A DNA stretch of 64,000 bases, taken from contig JBAOIN010000012.1 of NCBI GenBank assembly GCA_037045455.1, positions 248,001 through 312,000 on the forward strand. The letters run 5' to 3'. The stretch is from JADKAV01 sp037045455. GTDB lineage: Bacteria > Actinomycetota > Actinomycetes > S36-B12 > UBA10799. Of this stretch, positions 8,841 through 17,383 are shown piece by piece (the first letter of the stretch is position 1; every line of letters begins with the position of its first letter). A program made the translations under genes and the position numbers. Under the pieces are notes generated by a model. That model searched no databases. It had not been told where the DNA came from and was given only the letters and a program-made list of their open reading frames with translations.

Positions 8841-9613
8841 TGGCGCGCAGGCCCCCACGCGGACGCGCCGAGCAGCCTTTCGTCATTGCCCACCGGGGCT
8901 CGTCGCTCGAGCACGTGGAACACACCCATGCTGCCTACGCCAAGGCGATCGCGCAGGGCGCCGACTTCCTCGAGGCCGACGTTCGGCTCACCGCCGACGG
9001 CCAACTGGTCTGCGTGCACGACCGCCGGATCGACCGCACGTCCGATGGCCGCGGGGTGGTGTCCGCGCAGACGCTCGCACAACTGCGACGGTGGGACTTC
9101 GGTGAAGAGGCCCCGGTCCTGCTGCTGCAGGAACTGATCGAACTCGCGCTCGGGGCCGACCGGCCGGTAGGACTGGCCCTGGAGACCAAGCACCCGGTCC
9201 GCTACGCCGGGCTGGTGGAACAGCGGGTCGTCGAGATGCTGCGCGACTACGACCTGCTGGGTTCGCGCTTCCAGCCCGACCAGGCGCGGGCCTACCTGAT
9301 GTCGTTCTCGGAACTGGCCATGCGGCGCTGGCGCGACCTGGCTCCCGGTGTGCCGTGCGTGTTCCTCATGGAGCAGGTCCCGCGCCGCTGCCGCAAGGGC
9401 TGGCTACCGTTTTCGGCCCAAGTGGCCGGCCCGTCGCTGGAGATCGTGCGCGAGCACCCGAGCTACGTGCAGCGGGTGCACGAGGCTGGAGGCCGGGTGT
9501 TCGTCTGGACCGTGGACGAGACCGAGGATCTGCAACTCTGCAAGACCCTTGGGGTGGACGCCATCATCACGAACCGGCCAGCATTCGCGCGGTCCTTGCT
9601 GCCGGTCCAGTGA
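8840..9613 (+). CDS. glycerophosphodiester phosphodiesterase
   Basis: A 257-residue GDPD TIM barrel. Near the N-terminus PFVIAHRGSSLEHVEHTHAA carries the catalytic His-Arg, ADFLEADVRLTADGQLVCVH carries the metal-binding Glu/Asp and the second His, and DRRIDRTSDGRG follows. The C-terminal VFVWTVDETEDLQLCKTLGV and DAIITNRP strands are typical. It hydrolyses deacylated phospholipids to glycerol-3-phosphate plus an alcohol. There is no signal peptide, so a cytosolic location is likely. The ATG overlaps the upstream stop by one base. A hairpin with a T-run at 9772-9819 ends the transcript. Confidence 0.92.
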   Translation: MARRPPRGRAEQPFVIAHRGSSLEHVEHTHAAYAKAIAQGADFLEADVRLTADGQLVCVHDRRIDRTSDGRGVVSAQTLAQLRRWDFGEEAPVLLLQELIELALGADRPVGLALETKHPVRYAGLVEQRVVEMLRDYDLLGSRFQPDQARAYLMSFSELAMRRWRDLAPGVPCVFLMEQVPRRCRKGWLPFSAQVAGPSLEIVREHPSYVQRVHEAGGRVFVWTVDETEDLQLCKTLGVDAIITNRPAFARSLLPVQ

Positions 9614-9764
9614 ACCTGAAGGCGGTCACGGAGCTTCCCGACCGACCTTTGTTAGACCTCCAACCGAATCAGTGGCTCCGATCGCCGTATGCCAACGGAA
9701 TTCGTGTGGCCTACGACACATGGGTGGTGCTTTCCCTTGTAGGTCCTAAGCGGTCGTGTTAGGT

Positions 9765-10940
9765 TCAATGTGTTCGGACGTCGCTGTCTCCCCCGTCGGT
9801 GGCGTCCGAACTTCTTTTTGCCCGGGCGTCCTCCATGACTTCGCGCACGGGCCGGCCGAGCTCGTCGGCAGCCGCCGCGACATCGCGGTACTCAGGTTGC
9901 ACGGTGAGCAGTTCGCCGCCCAGCCAGCCCCGCTTGACCCGCACCGGCCGGCCGTCCACATCCACCTCGACCCAGTCGCGCGCGAGCGTGCGCCGCGACA
10001 CGGGGAACCAGCGCACGCCCAGCGTTGTGCTGTTTCGGAACAGCGCCTCGGCGACGTTGTCGAGGGCGGCCTGCGGTACCAGGGCGGTGATTGTCACGCC
10101 GGGTCTGCCGTGCTTCATCACGACCGGCGCCCACCAGGCTTCCACGGCGCCGGCTGCCCGCACTGCGTCCAGCACGTCGGGGTAGAGCCGCGGGTCCAGG
10201 TCGTCCAGTGTGGTCTCGAGCTGCAGGACTGGGTCCAGGGAAGACGACTCGCCGATGAATATGCGCACGACGTTGGGCCGCTCGTGCCGATCCCGGCCGC
10301 CGGCTCCGGTCCCGATCGCGTCGACGGTCATCGGCGGCTGCGGCCCCCATTCGTCGGCGAGCACACGCAACAAGGCTGCGCCGGTGGGAGTGCACGCTTC
10401 ATGCGCGACCGGTCCGGCAAATGTCGGGACCCCCCGCAAGAGTTCGGCCACTGCCGGTGCCGGAACCGGCAGGCTGCCGTGAGCCGCGCTCACAGCACCC
10501 GACCCCACGCAGACCGGTGAGACGACGGTGTGGTCGGCACCCAGTCGCTCCCACAACGCGCACACGGCCACGATGTCGGCGATCGCATCCAGAGCCCCCA
10601 CCTCGTGGAAGTGCACCTCATCGACCGGGATCCCGTGCACTCGGGCCTCCGCCTCGGCCAGTTGTGCGAACGCGTCGTAGGCCCTGCCGCTGACGACGGG
10701 GCGGATGTCAGACCAGGTGCGATGGGTTGTGGTGTCGCTGACATCGACGATGGCCCGGGTCGCTGACAGGCCTGCGCGGGTGGTGGTCTGAACTGACAGT
10801 GACACCGGTTCACCGCCGAAGCGCGCGACCGCCTCGTCAACGGCGGCTTGCGCCACCGGTAAACCGTCCGGATCGAGGGCGAGCAGCGCGCCGAGCAGCA
10901 TGTCACCACTGGCGCCCGCGCTGGCGTCGATCCAGATCAT
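9765..10940 (-). CDS. larC: LarC, nickel insertion for the nickel-pincer cofactor
   Basis: A 391-residue LarC protein, which in known systems inserts nickel into the pyridinium bis-thiocarboxylate pincer cofactor used by lactate racemase (LarA) and related enzymes. Visible landmarks are the opening MIWIDASAGASGDMLLGALL, EVHFHEVGALDAIADIVAVC, HGSLPVPAPAVAELL, EACTPTGAALLR, and the later LETTLDDLDPRLYPDVL and APVVMKHGRPGVTITAL. Its start overlaps the larB stop by 4 bases, so the two are co-translated. No larE or larA gene is in this window. Confidence 0.93.
   Translation of the reverse strand: MIWIDASAGASGDMLLGALLALDPDGLPVAQAAVDEAVARFGGEPVSLSVQTTTRAGLSATRAIVDVSDTTTHRTWSDIRPVVSGRAYDAFAQLAEAEARVHGIPVDEVHFHEVGALDAIADIVAVCALWERLGADHTVVSPVCVGSGAVSAAHGSLPVPAPAVAELLRGVPTFAGPVAHEACTPTGAALLRVLADEWGPQPPMTVDAIGTGAGGRDRHERPNVVRIFIGESSSLDPVLQLETTLDDLDPRLYPDVLDAVRAAGAVEAWWAPVVMKHGRPGVTITALVPQAALDNVAEALFRNSTTLGVRWFPVSRRTLARDWVEVDVDGRPVRVKRGWLGGELLTVQPEYRDVAAAADELGRPVREVMEDARAKRSSDATDGGDSDVRTH
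9772..9819 (+). terminator. rho-independent terminator of the GDPD operon
   Basis: GTTCGGACG (9772-9780) pairs with CGTCCGAAC (9803-9811) and is followed by TTCTTTTTG, a good plus-strand U-tract. The hairpin lies inside the 3' end of larC on the opposite strand, so it is also protein-coding sequence. Confidence 0.7.
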
Positions 10941-11608
10941 CGGGCGTTCCGCGCGATCCGGGAGGCGTGCACGGCCGCGCCGAAACCGTTGTCGATGTTG
11001 ACCACCGCGACGCCGGGCGCGCACGAATTGAGCATGGCCAGCAGTGCGGCCAGACCACCGAACGAGGCGCCGTAACCGACCGACGTGGGCACGGCCACGA
11101 TCGGCACCCCCGTCAGCCCACCGACGACGCTGGGCAGAGCGCCTTCCATACCGGCCACGACGACCAGCGCGTTCACCTGCGACAGCCGCTCGCGCACGGC
11201 CAGCAGCCTGTGCAACCCGGCCACGCCGACGTCGGTCACCAAGTCGGCCTCGGTGCCGAACACTCGGGCAGTGGTCGCCGCCTCCCGCGCGACGGGCAGG
11301 TCCGACGTCCCGGCGCACACGACCAGCACTGTTCCGCTCGTCTGCGGCAGCGGTCCGAGCACTGCGGTGCGGCCGAGTTCGTCGAGGTCGACGTCGGGCA
11401 GTTCCTGCGCCAGCGCGTGGGATGTTTGGGCATTCACCCTGGTGGCCAGGATTGCGCGCTCGGGATGTGCTTCGTGCAGTGTGCGCATGATCTCGACGGT
11501 CTGGGCAGGCGACTTGCCCTGCGCGAACACCACCTCGGGATCTCCCGTGCGATGGGCGCGGTGGACGTCCACCTGCGCGAAGCCGAGGTCGACCAAAGGG
11601 TCCTGCAT
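10937..11608 (-). CDS. larB: LarB, carboxylase of nickel-pincer cofactor synthesis
   Basis: A PurE-related protein (223 residues from the chosen start) that in characterised systems carboxylates and hydrolyses nicotinic acid adenine dinucleotide, the first step of pincer cofactor synthesis. Landmarks are VDVHRAHRTGDPEVVFAQGK, LVVCAGTSDLPVAREAATTA, TDVGVAGLHRLL, VVVAGMEGALPSVVGGL and PTSVGYGASFGGLAALLAML. I chose ATG 11608 because TATCGT lies seven bases upstream, the leaderless layout common in this window. A GTG at 11650 with a GAGGA upstream would add 14 residues. Confidence 0.92.
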   Translation of the reverse strand: MQDPLVDLGFAQVDVHRAHRTGDPEVVFAQGKSPAQTVEIMRTLHEAHPERAILATRVNAQTSHALAQELPDVDLDELGRTAVLGPLPQTSGTVLVVCAGTSDLPVAREAATTARVFGTEADLVTDVGVAGLHRLLAVRERLSQVNALVVVAGMEGALPSVVGGLTGVPIVAVPTSVGYGASFGGLAALLAMLNSCAPGVAVVNIDNGFGAAVHASRIARNAR

Positions 11609-11733
11609 GCCGCCGACGATACAAGCGCTGGACGGCCGGATCTTGTCCACTTCGGCGAATCCTCGTCACGCCAAATGGAGGAGTGGCGAAAAGCCCCCGC
11701 TGCCGCGCGACCACGGCCCTCTACGCTCGAAGG

Positions 11734-12657
11734 GTGACGATCGGTTATCTCGGCCCGGAGGGCACGTTCTCCGAGGCCGCCCTACTGCAGCTGCTCGAGG
11801 TCCAGAACGTCGAATCGCCTGTGGAGGCGTTCGGCTCGGTGACCTCGGCATTGCAAGCCGTGCGCGAGGGTGCCGTGGCCGCTGCGCTGGTCCCGATCGA
11901 GAACTCCGTCGAGGGCATGGTGCCGGCCACGCTGGACGAACTGGCTGCGGGCGAGCCGCTGATGATCGCAGCCGAGATCACACTGCCCGTGCAGTTCCAC
12001 GTCTGGGTGCGACCGGGCACGCAACTTCAAGACATCAAGCGACTCACGACCCACCCGCACGCCCAGGCACAATGCCGGGCGTGGCTGCACGAGCATCTGC
12101 CGCACGTCGAGGTAGCTCCGGCCATGTCCACGGCTGGGGCGGCTGCCGCGGTGGCTGAGGAGACGCTGTTCGACGGCGCCATCGCCGCGCCGTGGGCGGG
12201 TGCTCGGCTCGGCCTAGTGCCGGTCGCCACGGACATCGCTGACAACCCGGACGCGACGACCCGCTTCGTGTTGGTGCAGCCGCAGGGCGACCCGCTGCCA
12301 CCGACCGGTGCGGACAAGACCACGCTCATGCTCTACATGCGCCAGGACCACCCGGGTGCGCTGTTGGAGATCCTCACCGAGTTCGCCGTGCGCGGAGTGA
12401 ACCTGACCCTCATCCAGTCCCGGCCGACGAAGAAGGTCATGGGTGACTACTTCTTCACGGTGGACTGCGAAGGCCACGTCGCCGAGGCGAGGGTCGGTGA
12501 GACGCTGGCCGGTCTGCACCGGCTGTGTGCCGAGGTGCGCTTCCTCGGGTCCTACGCCCGCCACGACGGCAAGGCGCCGCTCATGCGGACCGGCACGACC
12601 AACGAGGACTTCGCGGAAAGCCAGCAGTGGTTGCGCGGCGTGCGTGGGGATAGCTGA
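11734..12657 (+). CDS. pheA: prephenate dehydratase
   Basis: A 307-residue monofunctional enzyme that converts prephenate to phenylpyruvate in phenylalanine synthesis. The N-terminal periplasmic-binding-like catalytic domain opens VTIGYLGPEGTFSEAALLQL and includes ALVPIENSVEGMVPATLDEL; TTRFVLV closes it. A C-terminal ACT domain (LMLYMRQDHPGALLEILTEF, then RGVNLTLIQSRPTKK) gives allosteric control by phenylalanine in relatives. GTG at 11734 fits the family start and has TACGCT six bases upstream. It converges on the NlpC gene across a shared hairpin. Confidence 0.95.
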   Translation: MTIGYLGPEGTFSEAALLQLLEVQNVESPVEAFGSVTSALQAVREGAVAAALVPIENSVEGMVPATLDELAAGEPLMIAAEITLPVQFHVWVRPGTQLQDIKRLTTHPHAQAQCRAWLHEHLPHVEVAPAMSTAGAAAAVAEETLFDGAIAAPWAGARLGLVPVATDIADNPDATTRFVLVQPQGDPLPPTGADKTTLMLYMRQDHPGALLEILTEFAVRGVNLTLIQSRPTKKVMGDYFFTVDCEGHVAEARVGETLAGLHRLCAEVRFLGSYARHDGKAPLMRTGTTNEDFAESQQWLRGVRGDS

Positions 12658-12684
12658 CCGGGCCCCCGCGTCCCAAACGCAGCA

Positions 12685-12723
12685 ATGTGCCGTACAGGCA
12701 GTTTCCTTGCCCGTACGGCACAT
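12685..12723. terminator. bidirectional terminator between pheA and the NlpC gene
   Basis: ATGTGCCGTAC (12685-12695) pairs with GTACGGCACAT (12713-12723). It sits between two convergent genes and can serve both strands. The GATGTGCC end is shared with the hairpin at 7523. Confidence 0.6.
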
Positions 12724-12733
12724 CGCGCTGAGT

Positions 12734-13312
12734 TCAGTACTTGAGAATCCGGCCGGCACCGGCGAAGCGGCCGCGCCAGTAGGCGTTGTTGATGCTGTCG
12801 ATACGCACGTCGGTGCGGGGGTTCGTGGCGTGCACCATCTTGCCCTTGCCGATGTACATCGAGACGTGCTGCGAACCACCGGGGCCGAAGAACAGCAGGT
12901 CACCGGGCTTCAGGTGCTTCTTGCCGATCCGCTTGGCGCGGTTCATCTGAGCGCCCGAGTAGTGCGGCAGGTACTTGCCGGTGGCCTTCTTGTACACGTA
13001 CTGGGTGAAGCCGGAGCAGTCGAACACGCGCGGCCCGGCACCGCCGGCGACGTACTGGTTGCCCAGCTGGTTCAGGCCCACCCGCACCAGCGACGCGCGC
13101 TCGCGGCTGGCCCGCTGCTTCGCCCGCTGGATCCGGGCGCGCTTCTTCTGCGCCTTGATCTGCTTCTTCGTCAGGACCTGGGTCGTGCTGGGGGTCGGGG
13201 TGTCCACGGCCTGAACCGTGGCGGCGGTCACGAGCGGAAGACCACCGAGCAGGACAGTCGCCACGCTCAGGCTGGCGGCCGTGCGGATGTTGGGACGCGC
13301 GCTGATGCGCAT
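12734..13312 (-). CDS. secreted NlpC/P60 cell-wall peptidase
   Basis: A 192-residue exported peptidoglycan endopeptidase. A signal sequence (about residues 1-35, ending ATVQAVD) is followed by a basic, Lys/Arg/Gln-rich linker (QIKAQKKRARIQRAKQRA) that may bind the wall. The NlpC/P60 domain has the catalytic Cys in RVFDCSGFTQYVY, His in SQHVSMYIG and a third polar residue near MVHATNP. Such enzymes cut stem peptides during growth and division. GGAGGAG lies 7-13 bases before the ATG, a strong ribosome-binding site. The leader upstream is a c-di-AMP riboswitch, so expression follows cell-envelope/osmotic signalling. Confidence 0.92.
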   Translation of the reverse strand: MRISARPNIRTAASLSVATVLLGGLPLVTAATVQAVDTPTPSTTQVLTKKQIKAQKKRARIQRAKQRASRERASLVRVGLNQLGNQYVAGGAGPRVFDCSGFTQYVYKKATGKYLPHYSGAQMNRAKRIGKKHLKPGDLLFFGPGGSQHVSMYIGKGKMVHATNPRTDVRIDSINNAYWRGRFAGAGRILKY

Positions 13313-13333
13313 GCGATATCTCTCCTCCTCATG

Positions 13334-13443
13334 CCGCCTACCGGGTTAGCTGACGGACTCGGGCTGAGAAGTGCCCTACCGCAACGCGTGCGGATTCGCC
13401 CCAAAGGGGATGTGGTTCCCCGGTGCAGGTCTTGCTTCGGCGG
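13334..13443 (-). promoter_or_regulatory. c-di-AMP riboswitch (ydaO/yuaA class)
   Basis: The minus-strand leader of the NlpC gene carries the hallmark blocks of the ydaO class: an outer helix CCGCC...GGCGG, CACCGGGGAACCA, TTTGGGGCGAATCC, GCGGTAGGGC, CCCGAGTCCGTCAGCTAACC and the closing GGTAGGCGG. The element ends about 20 bases before the start codon, next to the ribosome-binding site. In actinobacteria this class commonly sits before NlpC/P60 and Rpf-type wall hydrolase genes and reduces expression when c-di-AMP is high. Confidence 0.85.
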
Positions 13444-13558
13444 TGCCCGTTGGCGCCGGCCTTTCCGGCGTGGTCCACGGGCTTGCGTTTTCGACGGTAC
13501 CCCTAATGGGTGAGGTGAGAAACCGACTGTGAACAGTCTCACGGGACTGTGAGCCAGG

Positions 13559-14261
13559 TCACGGCACCTTCGAAAGGCGCTCCAGCAACTGGGCCAATCC
13601 GTCCTGCTCGGGACCGGGCAGGACCTCGGCGGCGATCTCAAGCAGGCTCGGGTGCCCGGACGTCACCGTCATCGCAACGTCTGCTGCTTGCAGCATCGCC
13701 GCGTCGTTGGGCATGTCCCCGACGGCGATCAGCGTGTGCTCGGGCCAGAACTGCGCCCGCAGGTCGAGTAGCGCCAAAGGCCTTGGTGACGCCCGAGGGA
13801 CCCATTTCGATCAGCAGCCGGTCGAAAGCCGAATGGGTCGGCTCGACCAGATGACCCGCTGCCGTCCGGACCTCGGCCAGTACCTCGTCGACCTCACCTT
13901 CGGGCAGGGCCGCCAGCATCTTCAGCGTGTGTCCCCGCCAATGCTCCTCGAAGAACACGAAATCGGTATTGAGCCGGGTGAGGATGTCGCGGACCTCGAG
14001 CACGGTTTCGGCGGGGATTGCGTGGACTTGGAGTGGCTCGCCGTCCTGCAGCGTGAGCGCCCCGTTCGCGCAGACGGTGATGGGCGAAAGTCCAGTCGCC
14101 TCGTACACCTCCGGCAACCAGCGCGGCGGCCGGCCGGTGGCGTACACGACCTGCACTCCGCTGTTCGTCGCTTCTCGCAGCGCACGCCGGGTCCGGTCGG
14201 AGACCGTGAAGTCGCGCCTGAGCAATGTGCCGTCGAGGTCGGTGGCAACCAGGTACGGCAT
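13559..14261 (-). CDS. HAD-IIB (Cof-type) phosphatase, one frameshift
   Basis: The N-terminal part (14261 to about 13780) starts MPYLVATDLDGTLLRRDFTV with the catalytic DxDGT and has motif II in VVYATGRPPRWL. The C-terminal part continues in another frame with LIAVGDMPNDAAMLQAADVA, the GDxxND motif IV, and ends at 13559. One surplus T in GCCTTTGGC near 13780 explains the break (TKA then LALLDLRAQF). Restored length is about 233 residues, normal for Cof-type sugar-phosphate or flavin-precursor phosphatases. Its ATG overlaps the serS stop (TGATG), so both are translated together. Sequence error looks as likely as decay. Confidence 0.85.
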
Positions 14262-15517
14262 CAGGCCGGCGTGAGTTCCGTGCGCCCCCCGAGATAGGGC
14301 TGCAGTGCGGCCGGGATCGCCACCGAACCGTCGGCGCGCTGGTGGTTCTCGAGCAGTGCCACGATCGTGCGGGTGATCGCCGTCAGCGTGCCGTTGAGGG
14401 TGGCGACCGGGGTCGTGCCGTGGTCGGTCTTCGTGCGGATGCGCAACCGGCGGGCCTGGAACGTCGTGCAGTTGGAGGTGCTGGTCAGCTCGCGGTAGCG
14501 CTGCTGGCTGGGGATCCAGGCCTCACAGTCGAACTTGCGCGCCGCACTCGCGCCGAGGTCGCCGGTCGCCACGTCGATGACCCGGTAAGGAAGTTCGAGG
14601 GCGTCCAGGAACTGCGTCTCGCATTGCAGCAGGCGTTGGTGTTCGGCCTCGGCCTGGTCCGGGGTAGTGAACACGAACATCTCGACCTTGTCGAACCAGT
14701 GCACCCGGAAGATGCCGCGGGTGTCCTTGCCGTGCGAGCCCGCCTCCCGCCGGTAGCAGGGGGAGAAGCCGGCGTAGCGCAGCGGCAGGTTCTCCAGGAT
14801 CTCGTCGGAGTGGTAGGCCGCCAGCGGGACCTCCGCGGTGCCCACCAGGTACATGTCGTCGTCCGGCAGGTGGTAGACGTTCTCAGCCGCCTGGCCGAGG
14901 AAGCCGGTGCCGTCCATCGCGGCCGGACGCACCAGCGCCGGCGGGATCATCGGGGTGAACCCGTTGCGCTGGGCCTGGTCCATGGCGAGGTTGACCAGCG
15001 CCAGTTCCAGCAGGGCGCCGGGGCCGGTCAAGTAGTAGAAGCGGGAGCCGGAGACCTTGGCGCCGCGGCCCACATCGATCGCGCCGAGCAGTTCTCCGAG
15101 CTCGAGGTGGTCACGGGGTTCGAAGTCGAACTGTGGCACGGTGCCGCGTTCGGCCATCAGGCTGAAGTCGTATTCGCCGCCGATGGGGGCGTTCATGTCG
15201 ACGACGTTGGACAGGGCGGCAACGAGGTCGTGCAATTGGGCCTCGCTATCGCGGACCTGCTGTTCGGCCTGTTTGACGCCGGCGGCCAGCTGCTTCGTGC
15301 GGTCTAGCAGTGCGGGACGCTGGTCGGCCGTAGCTTGCGCGACCTGCCGGCCGAGGTCCTTCTGCTCGGCGCGCATTCGCTCGAAAGCGGTCAGCGCCTC
15401 CCGGTGCGCCTGGTCGGCTGCCACGGCCTTCTCCACGAGGTCGGGGTCCTCGCCGCGCCGCACTTGGGAGATGCGGACCTGCTCGGCTTGGGTGCGCAGG
15501 AACTGTAGGTCGATCAC
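14261..15517 (-). CDS. serS: seryl-tRNA synthetase
   Basis: A 418-residue class II synthetase charging tRNA-Ser. The N-terminal coiled-coil arm (about residues 25-100; FERMRAEQKDLGRQVAQA, TKQLAAGVKQAEQQVRDSE) binds the tRNA long arm. Motif 2 is GFSPCYRREAGSHGKDTRGI, with RVHWFDKVEMF following, and motif 3 is around TSTSNCTTFQARRLRIR. GTG 15517 (VIDLQFLRTQ) is the family-typical start and TACCCT lies seven bases upstream, so the mRNA is probably leaderless. It is coupled to the downstream HAD gene. pheA lies close by on the other strand, a grouping also seen in mycobacteria. Confidence 0.96.
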   Translation of the reverse strand: MIDLQFLRTQAEQVRISQVRRGEDPDLVEKAVAADQAHREALTAFERMRAEQKDLGRQVAQATADQRPALLDRTKQLAAGVKQAEQQVRDSEAQLHDLVAALSNVVDMNAPIGGEYDFSLMAERGTVPQFDFEPRDHLELGELLGAIDVGRGAKVSGSRFYYLTGPGALLELALVNLAMDQAQRNGFTPMIPPALVRPAAMDGTGFLGQAAENVYHLPDDDMYLVGTAEVPLAAYHSDEILENLPLRYAGFSPCYRREAGSHGKDTRGIFRVHWFDKVEMFVFTTPDQAEAEHQRLLQCETQFLDALELPYRVIDVATGDLGASAARKFDCEAWIPSQQRYRELTSTSNCTTFQARRLRIRTKTDHGTTPVATLNGTLTAITRTIVALLENHQRADGSVAIPAALQPYLGGRTELTPA

Positions 15518-15578
15518 GTGTCCGAGGGTAGTGGGTGACCAGTCGCCCGATCCTCGCCACCAGGAGAGGCGGTTTGCG

Positions 15579-15662
15579 TAATGGGCCAGCCGTGCACTGT
15601 CGGGGGTTCTGGTCATGATGCGGTCATTCAGCGGCGGGAGAATGACCAGAAGCCCACCGCAC
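15579..15662. repeat. 84-bp intergenic palindromic repeat, copy 1
   Basis: It begins TAATGGGCCAGCCG and contains GGGTTCTGGTCAT facing ATGACCAGAAGCCC around a GCGGTCATTCAGCGGCGGGA core. The same element with few changes lies at 61489-61571. It lies upstream of serS and beyond the 3' end of bpa. Similarity may extend further: GCGCAACACCCTC near 15757 matches GCGCAAGACCCTC near 61586. Confidence 0.75.
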
Positions 15663-15782
15663 CTCGGCCGATACGTCGGTGCTTCGATCAGTCCGCGCCC
15701 CGTTGGTGGCGAGGGCCGTCAGTCTCCACCTTGAGGGGCCACCAGTCGAGATCGCGCAACACCCTCTAGACCCGGCGAGGAT

Positions 15783-16259
15783 CTACAAGTACGGCCCGTT
15801 GTGTGGTGGGGTGGGCTGGCCGCCGCCACCTTCGATGGCCTGCCGCCGCATCTGCTCCAGCTGTGCCCGGGCGGCCATCTGCTGAGCGAACAATGCGGTC
15901 TGGATGCCGTGAAACAGACCCTCCAGCCAGCCGACCAATTGCGCCTGCGCGATCCGCAGCTCCGCCTCGCTGGGCACTGAGTCGTCGGTGAACGGCAGGC
16001 TGAGGCGCTCGAGCTCCTCGACCAACTCTGGCGCCAGGCCGTCCTCGAGCTCCTTGACGCTGGTGGCATGAATCTGCTTCAACCGCTGCCGGGCCGCCTC
16101 GTCCAGGGGCGCGCTCTTCACCTCATCCAGCAACTGCTTGATCATGCTGCCGATCCGCATGACCTTGGCCGGCTGCTCCACCTGATCTGCGACACTGGGC
16201 CCGTCCTCGTCCTTGCCGACGATGACGATTGCGGGCTGCTCGTCCGGCTGCTCAGTCAT
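15783..16259 (-). CDS. bpa: bacterial proteasome activator Bpa
   Basis: A 158-residue homologue of the ATP-independent proteasome ring activator Bpa/PafE. The acidic N-terminus (MTEQPDEQPAIVIVG) leads into a helical core typical of the family (AKVMRIGSMIKQLLDEVKSA; LKQIHATSVKELEDGLAPEL; LVGWLEGLFHGIQTALFAQQ). It ends in a Gly-rich tail closing GPYL, which corresponds to the GQYL motif that docks into the 20S alpha ring. This implies a 20S proteasome encoded elsewhere. Its start overlaps the end of the upstream potassium-channel gene by 8 bases, so the two are probably co-transcribed, an unexpected partner. Confidence 0.9.
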   Translation of the reverse strand: MTEQPDEQPAIVIVGKDEDGPSVADQVEQPAKVMRIGSMIKQLLDEVKSAPLDEAARQRLKQIHATSVKELEDGLAPELVEELERLSLPFTDDSVPSEAELRIAQAQLVGWLEGLFHGIQTALFAQQMAARAQLEQMRRQAIEGGGGQPTPPHNGPYL

Positions 16260-17361
16260 CGAACTCCGACTTCCTGGGCGCTCTGTGTCCGTGCCTGATC
16301 GTCACGATGGTGTCGCCTTTCTGCAGTACCCGCAGCCCGTCGGTATTGAACCGGTAGACATGGTCGCCGCGCTTCACGGCAAGCAGCATCTCCCCCGAGC
16401 GAGCCAGTTGATCCGGGCTGACTCCTAGTTCTGCGCGGCCGACCTCGCGCTCGCGCACCTCGAGACCTTCGCTGGGGTCCAGCAGGTCCTCCATGAGGGC
16501 GCCGGCGAGCGGATGCACCAACTGCATTCCAAGCAACCGGCCGGCGGCTTCTGCAGTGGTGATCACCTGATCGGCGCCGGACTGTTTGAGCACATTCGCG
16601 CTGGCCTGCTCGCGGGCCGCGGCCACGAGCTTGGCATTGGGCGCCAGCTTGCGCACGGCCAGCGTCACCAGCACAGCGACGTCGTCCCGGTCGACAGTGA
16701 CGATGATCTTGCCGGCCGTGGGAACGTCGGCGTGGGTGAGGACCTCCTCACGGCGGGCGTCGCCCAGGATGCCCGCGACGCCTGGATACAGATCGGACTC
16801 CGGGTCCATGGGGTCCTTGCGGGAGGGGCGGGTGGCGTCCTCGACTGCGGCGGGGTCACTGGAGATGACCACGATTTGTTCGGGCCGCATCTCATTGTCC
16901 AGCAGCATGCGCACGGCTGACCGGCCTTTGACGCCGTATCCGATGACGACGGTGTGGTTCTTCAACTTGTTCCTCCAGCGGCGCTCGCGGAAGTCCTCAC
17001 GGGTGCGGGCGGTGAGCACCTCGATGGTCGTCCCGACCAGCACGATCAGGAACAGCAGGCGCAACGGGGTGATGAGAAAGATGTTGACCAGCCGAGCCTG
17101 GTCGGTGGCCGGGGTGATGTCGCCGTAGCCGGTGGTCGATAGCGACACCGTGGCGAAGTAGAGAGCATCGACGAAATCCACCGAGCCGCCGGTGTTGTCC
17201 TGGTACTGGTCACGCTGTACCCAGACCAAGATCGTGGTGGCCATGATGGCGAACAATGCCAGCCCGAGCCGGAACATCACATTGGTGATCGGGCTCCAGT
17301 TCCAGTTCGGAAGATAGAGCCGGCCACCGAGCCGGGACTCGTCCTCGCGCTGCTGGGCCAC
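16252..17361 (-). CDS. potassium channel with RCK/TrkA domains
   Basis: A 369-residue membrane protein. Two transmembrane helices (about 30-48 and 95-115) flank a pore loop with selectivity filter SLSTTGYGDITPAT. A cytoplasmic RCK module follows: a TrkA-N Rossmann domain from KNHTVVIGYGVKGRSAVRML to about residue 270, and a TrkA-C-like domain to the end (SGEMLLAVKRGDHVYRFNTD, GDTIVTIRHG). It would conduct K+ under ligand control by nucleotide or ion binding. The gene is divergent from the carboxyltransferase gene at 17421, and bpa overlaps its 3' end. Confidence 0.9.
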   Translation of the reverse strand: MAQQREDESRLGGRLYLPNWNWSPITNVMFRLGLALFAIMATTILVWVQRDQYQDNTGGSVDFVDALYFATVSLSTTGYGDITPATDQARLVNIFLITPLRLLFLIVLVGTTIEVLTARTREDFRERRWRNKLKNHTVVIGYGVKGRSAVRMLLDNEMRPEQIVVISSDPAAVEDATRPSRKDPMDPESDLYPGVAGILGDARREEVLTHADVPTAGKIIVTVDRDDVAVLVTLAVRKLAPNAKLVAAAREQASANVLKQSGADQVITTAEAAGRLLGMQLVHPLAGALMEDLLDPSEGLEVREREVGRAELGVSPDQLARSGEMLLAVKRGDHVYRFNTDGLRVLQKGDTIVTIRHGHRAPRKSEFDD

Positions 17362-17383
17362 GTCTGTAAAACCTAGCAGGCAC

